A DNA stretch of 64,000 nt, taken from NCBI GenBank assembly GCA_028673005.1, contig CM054113.1, forward strand, positions 170,579,837 through 170,643,836, written 5' to 3'. Below the pieces are notes generated by a model. The model saw only the letters and a list, made by a program, of their open reading frames with translations. It searched no databases and had not been told where the DNA came from. A program made the translations under genes and the position numbers. Source of the DNA: Tanypteryx hageni. Lineage: Eukaryota; Arthropoda; Insecta; Odonata; Petaluridae. This document shows positions 35,066 through 46,800 of this stretch, piece after piece (the stretch's first letter is position 1; each line of letters starts with the position of its first letter).

Positions 35066-35846
35066 TCACGTTCATTTCTTCTTCGTAGATAATTCATTTC
35101 CCTCCATTAACCAAATGTTGCGTGCGCACGAAAGAAAATGAAATTAATTAGTTATTTAAAGCAGTTGTTGTTTACTTCAGTTGCTACGAAGATTATTTTC
35201 GTTGACAGCAATTTTAAAAACACGAGAAACTTTTTCTAACAATAAGTTCAAAATGAATTACGACTTTCTTGTTTGAATTTCTTGAAATCGGCTACTCCTT
35301 CGATAAATATGCACAGAACAAAACATATGCTATTTCACTAGTTCTACAATTTTGTTTGAAGACCTTTTAGTTATAAATAATATTTTGCGAGATATAAAGA
35401 AAAGTTAATTTTTTGTCACCAGTCAAGTGGCACTCCCCATTAGGCTACGTAAACCATTTACATCATTTTCTTGGTTTCGTTGCCCTTATGTCCTAAATAC
35501 CAAATTTCATGAATATCCGTCTAGTACTTTCAGAGATGAAACATGCGGACGGGTGGACGGGCACCACCTGACTATAAGGCGTTCATTGTTTATTTTTTGT
35601 ATGTTCTCTTTACCGTTGTTTTTTTCAACTTTGTTATCTAAGTTGCGACTATATTCCCTCCGAACTGTTTTTGCACTTAATCTAAATTACACTAAAAGTT
35701 GATGGGAATTCAAACTTTTCGTCGTGACAAGCGGACCTGCTATCCTAGAGGTTTCATCCAAGCACCTTAAAATCTAAAGTTCTTCTGAGCATTTGTTCTA
35801 AATAATAATAACTCAACATCGGGGTAGGATAGGATAAGAAAAAATT
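35066..35846. other. Spacer with CGGACGG module
   Basis: Near 35500-35570, CCAAATTTCATGAATATCCG leads within about 40 bp to ATGCGGACGGGTGGACGG, the same module as at 23.6 kb. No gene seen elsewhere. Confidence 0.55.
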
Positions 35847-35968
35847 CGCGTTCAGAAATAGGAAAAATATTGTGATACGATAGTTGAGTGGTAGAATATC
35901 CGCTCGGCAGTTGAAAGACCCGGGTTCGATTCGAATACCGGCCATGGCGAAAATTTTCTTGTTTCAAA
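35847..35968 (+). repeat. tRNA-like dispersed repeat, copy 2
   Basis: GATAGTTGAGTGGTAGAAT (A-box-like) is followed 31 bp later by GGGTTCGATTCG, a near-perfect B box. The acceptor stem does not pair, so this is not a tRNA gene. Flanking sequence matches copy 1 at 30.6 kb in the opposite orientation. Confidence 0.65.
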
Positions 35969-35969
35969 A

Positions 35970-37318
35970 ATATTTCCAAGTTTACAGCTTATGACTGTCT
36001 ACATAGGAGCTTAAGATCACTTTATTCCATCATTTTCTAATGTCTAACGATTTAAGGTATTTTTTCGTTGAACTGTTTGAACAAAAATTTTCTTATTAAT
36101 TTATTGAAAACATCAAAGAAAGCTAACAAATTTTTCCTAATCTTCCTTTCCATATCGTAGAAATTGTAACGTTCGATATTAATTTTGAAATCCAGAGAAA
36201 TCATCGAAGAAGAACTAACAATTAAAGTGATTAATTCTCTTTTATTTTTTCAGAATGGTGTCAAAGGTGTATCAGACGGATCGGTAACCCTTAATTTATC
36301 GCTATCTCTTTCGCAAATCTCTTTACACGTTTTCTACATCTGATAGTTGGCGGTATTATGCGATTTGTTATATCATTTGACGTACCTCTCGTATTTCAAT
36401 TTAATTGATGGTAATTTAAATGTCGAAAACTTCGTTTAACGAGACCATGCATACAATTTAAACACTTTCTTTAAGACTGTGAAATGAGAATTTTTTCGAG
36501 GCACATAATCATACCAGGGATCTTTGCATGGCAGAAGAATAATGCAATTTTAAGTTGAATACCACTTACAAAAATTTTTAAACCTTAATTTTATAACCGT
36601 GCCGTGGTATTCATGTCTACTAATCATAAAATTATTTTTAGAGCTTTCTACTAAAAAATCGCTTATGTATTCGGTTTGGCTGTCCCTGCTTGCCTTTTAG
36701 GACAATATCTCTTGAATACTGTAACTTGGAGAAGCCAAATTTCTAAGTTAGATTGGACTATATAAGGACTAAACATAATCCAAATTTGGTCGATCTAGGG
36801 TTAGCTAGTGGAGAGTAATGAGTGACTTTTTTGACTATTTTTTTCATTTTTAACCCCATTAGAAAAGCATTATATCGGTGGAAGTCATTATAAATTTGCA
36901 TTTTTAAATTAATTAAAATTAAAGCAGGAGTAAAGGACATAAACTGTTATATAGCTGAAAGACAGGTTTATATATTTTAAAAACATAACGTGTTGAATGA
37001 GAGAATGAGAGCGAACAATTATTTGTATAATTCAAAAAGGGAATATTTTACGGTTTGTAGGCGTTCTTTACCAGCAAAGCGGTAGTAGTAGAACGCCTTA
37101 TGGGCACGTCTCGTCCGTCCGTCCGTATTTCGTAACATTCATCTATTAAACCGCTGGACGGATTTTAATTAAGTACTAATGATCCTTATTAACATTTATC
37201 GCCCTATTGTGATTCTGAACTGCATCCGTCAATTAGAACTTCCACTTTACATGAATACTTAAATAAACTTATACTCGTATCTCGATAATTGGCATCTGTC
37301 AAGCAACAATTAAATAAC
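35970..37318. other. AT-rich spacer with inverted CGGACGG module
   Basis: At 37105-37165, CGTCCGTCCGTCCGTATTTC and an ACCGCTGGACGGATTTTAAT block form the module on the minus strand. The remainder shows nothing identifiable. Confidence 0.55.
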
Positions 37319-38145
37319 ACTAGTGATACTTGTAAAAACTTTTGCAAAGTCAGTCAGAAATCTGCATGTTTAAAAGTAATAACAGCCCATTTCTTCTTAT
37401 AAAATTAGACAACTGCCATTTTGAATTTCATGTTTATTTTTATAATTTATATGTGAAATTTTAATTGCTGCTCCCTTACGAAAAAGGTAACATTCCAGTA
37501 TTGAAATAAAGAAAGAAGATTTTTCTTTTAATAAATCGTTAAAAACGTCCACAGTCCAGACTCAGTTTACTGAATAATAATAATCTGAAATTATTAACGT
37601 TGCGATCTATTAAGTTTGACGTTGCTACAACTATAATTTCGATGCTCCATAAAAAGCGAGAAGCGAATAACGCAATTCTTTCGTCTATTTGAGGGCTTAA
37701 TAGACGTTAATTTAAGCGGAAGCAACAATGTGGGTCGCCTTGGCAACTCTCGGAAAGAGTACGAAAAATCCATAACATTTCGAAAATAAATGCGTATTTG
37801 TCACATTCTATCGTGTAACATCAAAACATCGCAAAAAATAAGATATTTTATAGTTTTAGCCGTCGAACAAAGTAAAATAGGAGAAATTTGGTCCATATTT
37901 ATGTATTTTAATCATTAAGGAAAAAACCTTGCACTTTGAAAAATCGAAACTCCCGTGTAAGCATATGGGAGTCGAACTTGGGACACTTATGCAAACGAAA
38001 ATAGTTTTCTCGAGGTCTCCTAGTTGGCAGAAACAAAATGGTGTTTACAGCATTTTTCTATGACAAACTGTAAAGAGATAAAAGGGGGACAGACAGACGG
38101 CCGGAGGGGCGGACGGACATTGAATAATTATATATAAAAGATATT
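37319..38145 (+). repeat. Dispersed repeat family A, copy 1
   Basis: Matches 52108-53142 in the same orientation. The core from about 37480 to 37860 is highly similar, including GTTTGACGTTGCTACAAC and TTTCGATGCTCCATAAAAAG. It ends after a GACAGACAGACGG run. A B-box-like AAGTTCGACTCCC lies inverted near 37972. No ORF, so probably non-autonomous. Confidence 0.85.
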
Positions 38146-38147
38146 TT

Positions 38148-38525
38148 TCTCTCCCTAGCACTTATATGATCTGTAATGTATAGATTAAAAAGTTTATTCG
38201 GATAGAGAACAACATTTACCAAATAATTACGAGTTATAGTTTTGGAGACAAAAATCCGAGAAAATCCCAAGTAAAACATCGCATACATTTTGTTTACATC
38301 GATCGTTAAGACGGTTCTCTAAGCGCCCAACAATTAAAAATCCATATATTTATCTCCCATGCTCTTATATGACCTGTGATGTATAGATTAAAAATTTATT
38401 CGGATAGAGGACTTCATTTACCATAAATAATTCCGCGAGATCCTATAGACTTATAGTTCCGGAGATACAATTCGAGAATCACCCAATCTTTCGATATCGT
38501 TTCATATACATTTCCCATTAAGGAC
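38148..38525. repeat. Two-copy tandem repeat, ~200-bp period
   Basis: Units beginning near 38148 and 38349 share CTTATATGA, TGTATAGATTAAAAA, TTTATTCGGATAGAG and CATTTACCA. They directly follow family A copy 1 and may be part of it. Confidence 0.8.
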
Positions 38526-39759
38526 GCCTTTAAAATCTCTGTGTATTCCATTTATGGAGTATACTTTTGCATCTTGTTAACAATGGGAAATATCAACTGC
38601 CATGGCAAAGAGTCTACTGCATCTAAATGGGAAACATATTATTACATAGCAATGACATAATGCTTTTAAAAGAAATTTATAGGCTACTAGCATAATTGCC
38701 CGGGTATGCGTGAGTTAATAAATTCCACTACTTTCATATGAGCTGCATACTCCTCCGTTCTTACATCCCAAAAAAAGTGTTAATCGGTTCCATTTTTTAA
38801 GTACGTATTGCACTGCTTCTAGCCTAAATAGGTAATCATAAAACTTATTGTTCCTCAGTAAAAACTCAAAAGAATTAAATAAAAAGTTTTTAGCCTACTT
38901 GCCAGAATGGAAATAGTTTCATCGTTGTGTCTGTCTGTCTGCCCGTCCCCCCTATTAACTTTTGAACCTATAGACCGAGTTTCATGACGCTTGGTGGAAA
39001 TCTCTTGCTACTGAGGCCGAGCTCCCGAGGATAGTTTTTGTTGCGAATATTGAAGTCCCGGGTTCGATTCCAGAAACTATCCTTCCCATTTGATTTACAT
39101 GGAAAATCTGAAATCCATCGTGCAGGGTAATTTTCTCTTGCACATTAAAATATCTTAGAATTGTAATATCGGAGCGGGATTTGTACTATACTCTGAGGAA
39201 AGGAATGAAAATTCTAATTTTTATCGTAGAATTGTGTTTATCGATTATATTTCTTAAAATTTCGCGTAAATACTGGCCTCTTTGCAGTTTTTATCACTGA
39301 TTACGAGAGTGTTGCCATTGCAACGACTATGTTGGACTCGGATTCGGTATATTCTACTACACACACGAGTTATTTCTTCCGCACAAACACGCGTGATCAA
39401 TTTAATATCCGTTCAAAGTATTTGTAATATTTTATAGCGCGAAATTAAGAAATTTGGGAACACAAAAAGCAGCATATCCGAGGCGATTTTAAAGCTACTA
39501 AAGCCAATATAAGTATTAAATAAATGATTAAATGGAAAGTAGGTATCTTAAGCTCCGTTTGGATCATCATGTTTAGCTTTGGGATTTGCACAAAACTAAA
39601 TAATCTGATCCCAAACATTTTTACACCATTTTGGAAATGCTCACAAACCTGGCATTAATCGCTGTGTTATCACATTCATAAAATTGTAATGTACGTCTAT
39701 AATACATATATATATTTATTACAAAACAAAGCCTTTTTATTACGTAATCTCTAAAGAAA
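38526..39759. other. AT-rich spacer with a tRNA-like hairpin
   Basis: At 39028-39083 a 10-bp inverted repeat (AGGATAGTTT with AAACTATCCT) encloses CCCGGGTTCGATTCC, a B-box-like sequence. The enclosed length is too short for a tRNA. No gene elsewhere. Confidence 0.5.
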
Positions 39760-40395
39760 TAAACTGATGTGGGCAACACATGAATTTTTCCATATTTATA
39801 TGGCAAATTACAAGTTGTTAGCTCTGGAATCGTTTTCAATATTTACTTCCGGTTGACAATTAAGAAAAGAAAAAGGAGCGTTACTAAGACGTAACTAAGC
39901 GTCAATTGTTAACAATAGTCTTCGGAAGGTGGCGTGGTGGTGGCAGCTAAAATATAAGATATCTCTTAAACAATGCATTATATGGAAAAATGTATCAAAC
40001 AAAGGTTGTAGAATAATAAATTTCCTACAATGTTTATTCTAGTACATTTTCACATTTATCAAATATTAAAGCAAATAATTCAAAATAACGGATAAGTGAC
40101 AAGAGTAAACACCCACTTCCGGTCGACCGATTTTTACCAAAAACTAATCGGTTCTTTTGACTTTTATAAAAATGTTAAATATAAAATTTTGCGTTGACCT
40201 GATTAATAGTTTTTGAGCTAGAGCGCCTACAAAAATCTATCACATACAGACCGACAGACAGACACACAGACATCATCGCGAAACTAGTCAGAACGTGTTC
40301 AGGGAACCTTAAAATATGTATTACCGTTGAAATCTCGAGTTCGATTTTTTTCATGAAAACAATACTTCCTCATACTACGTATATGGAGAAAGTAA
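39760..40395 (+). repeat. Dispersed repeat family B, copy 1
   Basis: Matches 44681-45378 in direct orientation. The left end has a CTGATGTGG...CACATGA palindrome, and the strong core runs from GGAGCGTTACTAAGACGTAAC to GGAGAAAGTAAAAAT. It includes GACAAGAGTAAACACCCACT and a short GACAGACAGAC run. No ORF. Confidence 0.9.
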
Positions 40396-40769
40396 AAATA
40401 CATATACGCAGATTTTTGTTAAATTAACACTGAAAAGCGTTAAATTCAGGGAAAATCTTCAATTAAAATCTATAAATTGTAGTTTGCAATGCATAAATAA
40501 CTTTTTAGAATTTCGGTGAAAAATATTAATTTTTGGAAATGAATTATCATAAAGTTAAAGGTTTTAAATCATCAATTTGTCTTTTATATGCTTCATGATA
40601 ATAACCTTCGACCAGATACAGTAACTTACAAGAGAATCTTCTTTTTCGCGATGGGAATAAAAACGCAACTATAGCAGATTCACCTCAACCGCCCCTTATA
40701 ATACCGTGTATTTTCCACAAGACCATGGCGCACATCTGTTTTTACTTAGAGAGTAATCAGTACAGCGCA
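40396..40769. other. AT-rich spacer
   Basis: Nothing identifiable. Confidence 0.5.
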
Positions 40770-41204
40770 AGGTTACTCCCTCGCCCCTCCTTCCGGAAAG
40801 GACCACGAGGCCAACCCTCCCCTCTCGTCCATTAAATATCAATCTTCTCGACGCATCGAAATGGCGACGGATTGATTTTTTTTCTTCGCGGCGATCTCCG
40901 ATGCGGTCAGGAGGAGGGAGATCTCATACCCTCAAGGGGGAAAGCGAGAGAGTACCACACGATGCCCGCAGATACGGGAGGGGAGTGGGCGGTATCACTT
41001 TCATTGAAACCGACGTGCAGCCCAAGAGTGATTGGGGAGGGGAAAACGGGGGAGGAGAGAGAGTCGCCTGCTTCCCTCCTCCACCATTTTCTCTCTCCCC
41101 CTTTTATCCCTCCACAACCGATACCTATAAACATCCTCTCCCTCCATGTGTACACTTGAGTTTCGAACACCGCTCCCTATGTGTACTTTCATAATTAATT
41201 CGTA
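40770..41204. repeat. Purine/pyrimidine-skewed island
   Basis: CT-rich 40780-40830, GA/G-rich 40905-41065, CT-rich 41068-41160. Overlapping ORFs on both strands are compositional. Confidence 0.55.
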
Positions 41205-41757
41205 GACGAGTGGTGGATTGTGTGCGTATGTGGGGGTGGTCGTGGTCGGCCGAGACGGGGCCAGATCGTGCGGTCAATGTTTCTTTTTTGCTGAAGGCGT
41301 ACGGAAATCGGAAGAGGGAGCGTATCATCGTATGAAGTTTTATCTGCACGGGACGAATGCGCCACGACGTAAGTCGGCAAACGCTCTAACATAATCTTTA
41401 TTTTGAACAACGATTAAATGAGTGAAAAAAGGTAGTGAATGGGACAATGTGACCGTAGAAATGTAATATGGTATTCAGATCAAGGACTTGATGTGGTGTG
41501 GGCTAACTGGAGTCCTTCGCAGTTTCCGAGTTCGCCACAAACAACAAATGAATGAATGAATGAAAATGGATGAAATGAGAAAAACTTGGTTCGCTTTGGT
41601 GATGAGAATATTGATTCTCTGAAAAAATACTTCGATGATTGTATATCACACCCTTTGCTATAACAGTGCTCTTTAGTGAGTACTGAACTCTTCCTTTCTT
41701 CACGATTGAATTCTCCCCAATTTACGAGAGACAGATTTGTCTGAGCCGATGGGCCCC
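41205..41757. other. Spacer, no gene seen
   Basis: Short ORFs only. A (TGAA)n-like stretch sits near 41549-41567. Confidence 0.5.
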
Positions 41758-42150
41758 AATTTATTTATTTATTTATTATTAATAAAATCCAAATACAGCA
41801 CGAAGCCAATTACAATGGACGCATAACAACATTAATTTAATATACAAAATAACAGTGATAAGTTAAATTAAGCGTAATTAAGCTATTACAAATTGTTGGG
41901 ACTAATACGGGAGATCAAGCCTGTGATGAGATTTGTATGACACCATATAGCCTGGATCTCCCCAAGAATCATTACGAGCAAAACGCTAAAATTTTATAAG
42001 GCAATGCTTATGTCTGGAGGGCATGGTCCAAAGAAAAATGATCCCAGACACCTCATCAAGTGAGCCTCTTAGCCATAATAATGGTTCAATCATATAATTC
42101 ATTAGTTTCCACTGTTTATATGTCCGCGGTCCTTCTTAATTACACACTCA
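41758..42150 (-). mobile_element. Possible LINE 3' end
   Basis: On the minus strand the segment ends in an (AAAT)n tail (41760-41780). Just inside the tail lies a sequence resembling the 3' end of the LINE at 9.0 kb: AATACAGCA..GCCAATT versus CATACAGCA..GCCATTT. No reverse transcriptase domain is recognisable upstream, so it may be a short truncated copy. Confidence 0.35.
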
Positions 42151-42239
42151 AATGTCGGAGAACCTTTACACCTCACTAGGTATCGCGCGGTGCCATCTGT
42201 CGCAGCTACCAGAATTAAGACTGAATCTCGAGTGAAAGA

Positions 42240-42800
42240 AAGATGAGCAAACTAGGTGACGAGTTCTGTGGATTGCCGAGATTTGCGGGGCGTAGCCAGA
42301 GCGACTTTCAGAATGGGTACGGTAAGTGGAGCGGATGGAAGAGCGCACCAAGGAAGAGAGATAAAGGGAGAGGAAGGGGAGAGGGGAAGGGGAGGGGTTA
42401 AGGGGAGAGAGGATTGGGGAGGGGTTAGGGGAAGAGGGGAGGGGAAGGGGGAGAGAGAGCAAACAGATTTTCGGTCCCCGCTCTTCATTCTCCCCATTGA
42501 TTTAAAAAACATCCACGGGTTTAATTCTAATACCAGTCAATCATCGGTGGCATTATTGAGTAGGACGAGTAAACATCGGGGACGTTAGCTTCACCCTTGC
42601 GGCCATACTTGCCCTACCTCCCTCTCGACATCCCTATCTCCTTTCCCTCCGTTCCTTTCTCTCCCGTTTCCCTTTCTCCCCCTCTCTCCCCCTTCTTCAG
42701 CTGTTATTCCGGTAGGGAATGGAATTCGAGAGAGAGAGAAAGGCGAGAGTTGGTAATGGCAGCTGGGACGGTGAGGAGGCTAGAGGAGGCTTGAGGTAGG
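42240..42800. repeat. Purine/pyrimidine-skewed island
   Basis: G/GA-rich 42335-42460 (GGGGAGG-type repeats), CT-rich 42605-42700, GA-rich 42720-42795. ORFs are compositional. Confidence 0.6.
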
Positions 42801-43514
42801 AGTAAAAGTGGTTTTTGAATGGACGGCACAGAGGAAATTAACGGGCGATGTATTACACGGTGTGAAGTGCGCGGTGAAAGAGGATCGCGTGATTATGCGA
42901 CGAGGGACTGCGTTCGTTAACGGTTAGTTGGATGGAGCGAAGAATTGAGGAAAGTAAGCTTCATCTGAACTCGAGATTAACTACGAAACTCTTAATTAAG
43001 TTCTTCATTTTTGAGACATTAATAGTGTTAAGAGTTTCCAAATCGGTTTGCCTCTGTGTCTATCTATCCAATTGGGAGTTTCGAGCGGCAGATATATGAG
43101 CCAGCCGAAAGAACTGCAATTGAGACGGTACAAAAATTATCTGAGAATTAATTCTGCGAAACGCGATGAAAGGTTCCTTATATGAATGACAGTTCGAAAA
43201 GCTCTTTTACTCTATCCTTCTCTTACTTCGACTTCCTTTATAATTTATCTTTGCAATTTCATATAATAAGAAATATATTCTGACAATTAAACGAAGAAGT
43301 TATTATCCATTAACAAATTAAAAATTAATCACATAATTGTTATTACCCATGCCTATCATTATTTTAATTTTTTTCATCCCATAAATCGCATAGAAGTTTC
43401 CTTGTAATTACATGCATGGCATTATTTTGAAATATATCACAATTTTATTTTATCGATGAATCTCTGCATTTTTCTATTCTTGTGCGGACCGTATAACATT
43501 TCATAATCAGAAAA
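42801..43514. other. AT-rich spacer
   Basis: Nothing identifiable. Confidence 0.5.
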
Positions 43515-44622
43515 CAGGCAGTCCTCGTTATCCGACAGTTCGCTTTCCGACCTTTCGCATATCCGACGCTTCGTTATTAAAACCATTGACTCGCTTATAA
43601 GACGTCAAACCCAGTTATCCGACGATTTTTATTAACTTCAGCTCAGATACATATATTCATTTGTTCAAATCCGAAATACAGCGCTGCAGAATCCCAGCAA
43701 CAAGATATCGCTAAAAATACTCGTAAAAGCTAATTTCCGCTAGATTGGTTTGAAAAAAAATCTCAAAAAACGGCAAGCAAAAGGAAAAGGTAAAAACGCA
43801 AATAAAAACTGATTACAACATTTTTATCAATTCTAAGGCTATTAAGAATTTAATTTTGACGTGACGTCTTGCCAAGGATTTAGTTTGTATAGCGCATTTT
43901 GCCAGTCATTTCCTTTTCCAATGCCATTTTAATCAGTGCGATATAGTGATTGGACGAACTAATTCTTTTTAAAAGAGCTGATTCTTTAACTATGTTTATA
44001 GTTAAACTAAAAGTGCTCTTTAAACTAGCTCTTTCGCGAGCGACACATCACTAGTACGGTAGTTGTTGTGACCCTAGTTTTGGGATTATTGTGGTTTTTA
44101 AAGTTGTATTAGCCCTAAACCATGTCTGATAAAAGAAAGTGCAGTGATAGTGATGTTTTTTCTGGTAAGAAGCGTAGTATAAAGCCTCTTACTATAGAAA
44201 TAAAATTAAATATAATCAAGCGTTCTGATGGTGGCCAGTCGAATACCAAAATTTGTCGAGCATTGGTTGTGCCCCGTATGACAGTAATTTCAGTTCTCAA
44301 GGACAAGGATCGAATTTTGAATGAGGCTAAGTGTTCAGCCCTTATGCAGGCAAAGACTATTAGAACCCGATCTAAACATTGCAGAGGTGCAAAAACTTCT
44401 CATAATTTGGATAGAGGTTATTACTGATTTATTTAAGATATTATGTGATTTGGATTGCTATTTTGTGTTATTTTAGTAAAAATAGGGTATTTGGTCCTAG
44501 TTGTGAACTTAAGCTCCATTATTACATTTAATTGTATGGGAAAATGGGTTTCGTTATCCGACGATTCGTTATCCAACGCCTAGTTGAGGAACGCATAGTG
44601 TCGGGTAACTGAGGACTGCCTG
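43515..44622 (+). mobile_element. pogo/Tigger-type DNA transposon derivative
   Basis: Terminal inverted repeats are CAGGCAGTCCTCGTTATCCG (left) and CAGGCAGTCCTCAGTTACCC (reverse complement of right). TATCCGAC repeats recur inside both ends. TA follows the right end, but the left flank reads AA, so one target base has probably mutated. At 1.1 kb it is about half the length of an autonomous Tigger and keeps only the start of the transposase. Confidence 0.85.
44122..44427 (+). pseudogene. Tigger transposase, N-terminal DNA-binding part
   Basis: A real ATG opens 101 codons. Residues about 20-65 (KPLTIEIKLNIIKRSDGG, then NTKICRAL and DKDRILNEA) form the CENP-B/Psq-type helix-turn-helix used by pogo/Tigger transposases to bind their inverted repeats. 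After ALMQAKTIR the frame slips: EVQKLLIIWIE, the usual next block, lies in the +1 frame at about 44383-44415. The second DNA-binding domain and the DDE catalytic domain are absent, so no transposition activity is possible. The N-terminal product could in principle still bind DNA, but a second HTH (CENP-B-like) would be lacking. Confidence 0.8.
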
Positions 44623-44680
44623 TACGTCAAAAGATTTAATTGTAAACACCACTTAGTTTATGATAATTTTAAATAAAAAC

Positions 44681-45378
44681 CTGATGTGGCCACCACATGA
44701 CTTTCTCCATGCCTGTAATATTTCTAAAAATTCCAAATAGGTTAAATGATAATAAATATTTTAAGGAACAGTGAGAAAAATTTTAAGACTTTACAAAGAA
44801 CAGAAACTCATACCGTAGTATTCTGATATTGGATATAGCCAGGAATCGCCAACAATTTAGAAAATAAAAAGGAGGGTTACTAAGACGTAACTAAACGTAA
44901 AGTGTTTACAATAGTCGCCTGTAGGTGGTGTGGTGGTGGCAGCTAAAAAATATAGTTCTTAAAATATCTCTTTAACAATGCATTATATGGGAAAATGTTT
45001 AAAATAAAGAGTAGAAAATTAAATTTCCTACAACATTTATTCCAGTGCATTTTTACATTTATCAAATATTAAAGCAAATATTTAAAAATTACGGATAAGT
45101 GACAAGAGTAAACACCCACTTCCGCTCGACCGACTTTTACCAAAAACTAACCAGTTCTTGTAACTTTTATAAAAATGTTAAATATAAAATTTCACGTTGA
45201 CCTGATTAATAGTTTTTGAGTTAGAGCACCCACAAAATTTCTATCACATACACACAGACATCATCTAGAAAAAGGTCAAAACGTGTTCAGGGGACCTCAA
45301 AACGTGCATTTCTGTTGAAATCTCGAAATTGATTTTTTTCATGAAAACAATACTTGGTATGGAGAAAGTAAAAATAGT
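44681..45378 (+). repeat. Dispersed repeat family B, copy 2
   Basis: Same order as copy 1 at 39.8 kb: CTGATGTGGCCACCACATGA palindrome, GGAGGGTTACTAAGACGTAAC, GACAAGAGTAAACACCCACT, ending GGAGAAAGTAAAAAT. It lies about 60 bp beyond the Tigger element. The segment 44720-44860 is less similar to copy 1. Confidence 0.9.
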
Positions 45379-46195
45379 TCATACTAAACGTGACCGAGTT
45401 TTATTAAATATTCTATTCTGTTTCTTCCGTGTAATTTCTTGCCTATCCCAAATCATAAGCAGATAGGTGACGTAAATTCCTACATCGCACCCTTAAAATT
45501 GAAAAAAACTATGTATTTAAAAACCTATATACTCTCTAATGAAAATAGTTTATAGCAATATTTGAGTATGCATACAGCTTGAGGCATGTGCCCAGTACGA
45601 ACTGCCCCCAGTTCCGCGCTCCCTAGATAAAACCTTCACTTTATGTGATATTTACTACTATTTTAAATTGTTTTGTTTTTAGTCTAATTTTATCGTTATA
45701 AAAAAGATACAAGTTATTATAATAAATATGGTTTTCTTACATTTTTAAGTGATAAAAGGCACGGAGTACTACTATTTAATTGAGCCTGGCAAATATGTAA
45801 CCGATCATACCGACGAATGCTATGCAACCTAATATATATGCCTCTTGAATTTCTGTACTGCGATACCTGTATAACGGGAAGTGAGATAAGTATATCTTTA
45901 GGCCGAAAAAATTTAAGGTTTTTTTTCTGAAAAACTCATTTTAACATTAATACTCACTGATATCCTTTTTCCAAATCGAACAAACAGTACTCGTACGATT
46001 AAAAATGCATCCGAGAAAATAGTATCATACATCACCCAGTATCAAAATAACACGAAAAGCCCTCAATCTTACCACCGTCGAGGGGGAAAAAACGAGCCAC
46101 AGGCAAAACCAATTTAAAAAGTTCCTTTCGCCCTCACAATTATATGAGCTCCGGACGCCAATTAATTTTTTAAAAAACCTTCGGATTTGTTCCGT
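45379..46195. other. AT-rich spacer
   Basis: No gene recognised. Confidence 0.5.
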
Positions 46196-46199
46196 AAAC

Positions 46200-46800
46200 C
46201 CTTTCGAAAACACGCTCACTCCTATACAAAGCAAACGGCCATCCCATCTCCTATCTCTCTCCTTCCTTTCTTTTCTTTTTTTAAAGGCGCGCTTAGATTC
46301 CGAGAATCGCTTACATGGGAATAGGTTTCGTAGCGGGATCCCATAGGACCACGGGGCGATTATATCGTCATTAGGGAGGAGAAAGGGGAAAGAGAGAGAG
46401 AAGGGCGAGAGGGGCGAGGGACAGACTAAGATAGGTGAGGAATTAGAGAGGGTGAAAGTGGGATGGGAAGACTGACTGGAAAGGAAGGAGAGGAGAGCAG
46501 TGAGGTTAAAAAAAGGATGGAGAGGGGAACAGATCGAAGAGATCGGACTACGATGAGAGAAAGAGAGAGGGAGGGAGAGATAGAAAGTGTTCGAACTCTG
46601 CTCCACCTGGGATCGGAGCGTAACTTCAGAGAGGGGTGGCTTTTCCTGTCTGAAAAGGAGGGAGAAGAAGAGGTAAGGGGTATGCGAGAAAGAGAGCAAT
46701 CTGAGAGTCAAGAAGCGTATGAAGAGGTGGAGTGGATTGAAGAGGGCCTTGAGTTAGTCTTAAAACCTACCGAGGTCTCGCACGAGAATTACGCTCGTGA
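46200..46800. repeat. Purine/pyrimidine-skewed island
   Basis: CT-rich 46235-46285, then GA-rich 46375-46740. The 228-codon minus frame and the 126-codon plus frame across it are mutually overlapping and compositionally biased. Confidence 0.6.

Noticed and set aside
35876..35943. Possible tRNA gene
   Set aside because: A and B boxes are present but the acceptor and anticodon stems do not pair. Similar sequence beyond the tRNA part is shared with another copy, so it is a repeat.
39028..39083. Possible tRNA with 10-bp acceptor-like stem
   Set aside because: The enclosed 36 bp cannot hold D, anticodon and T arms.
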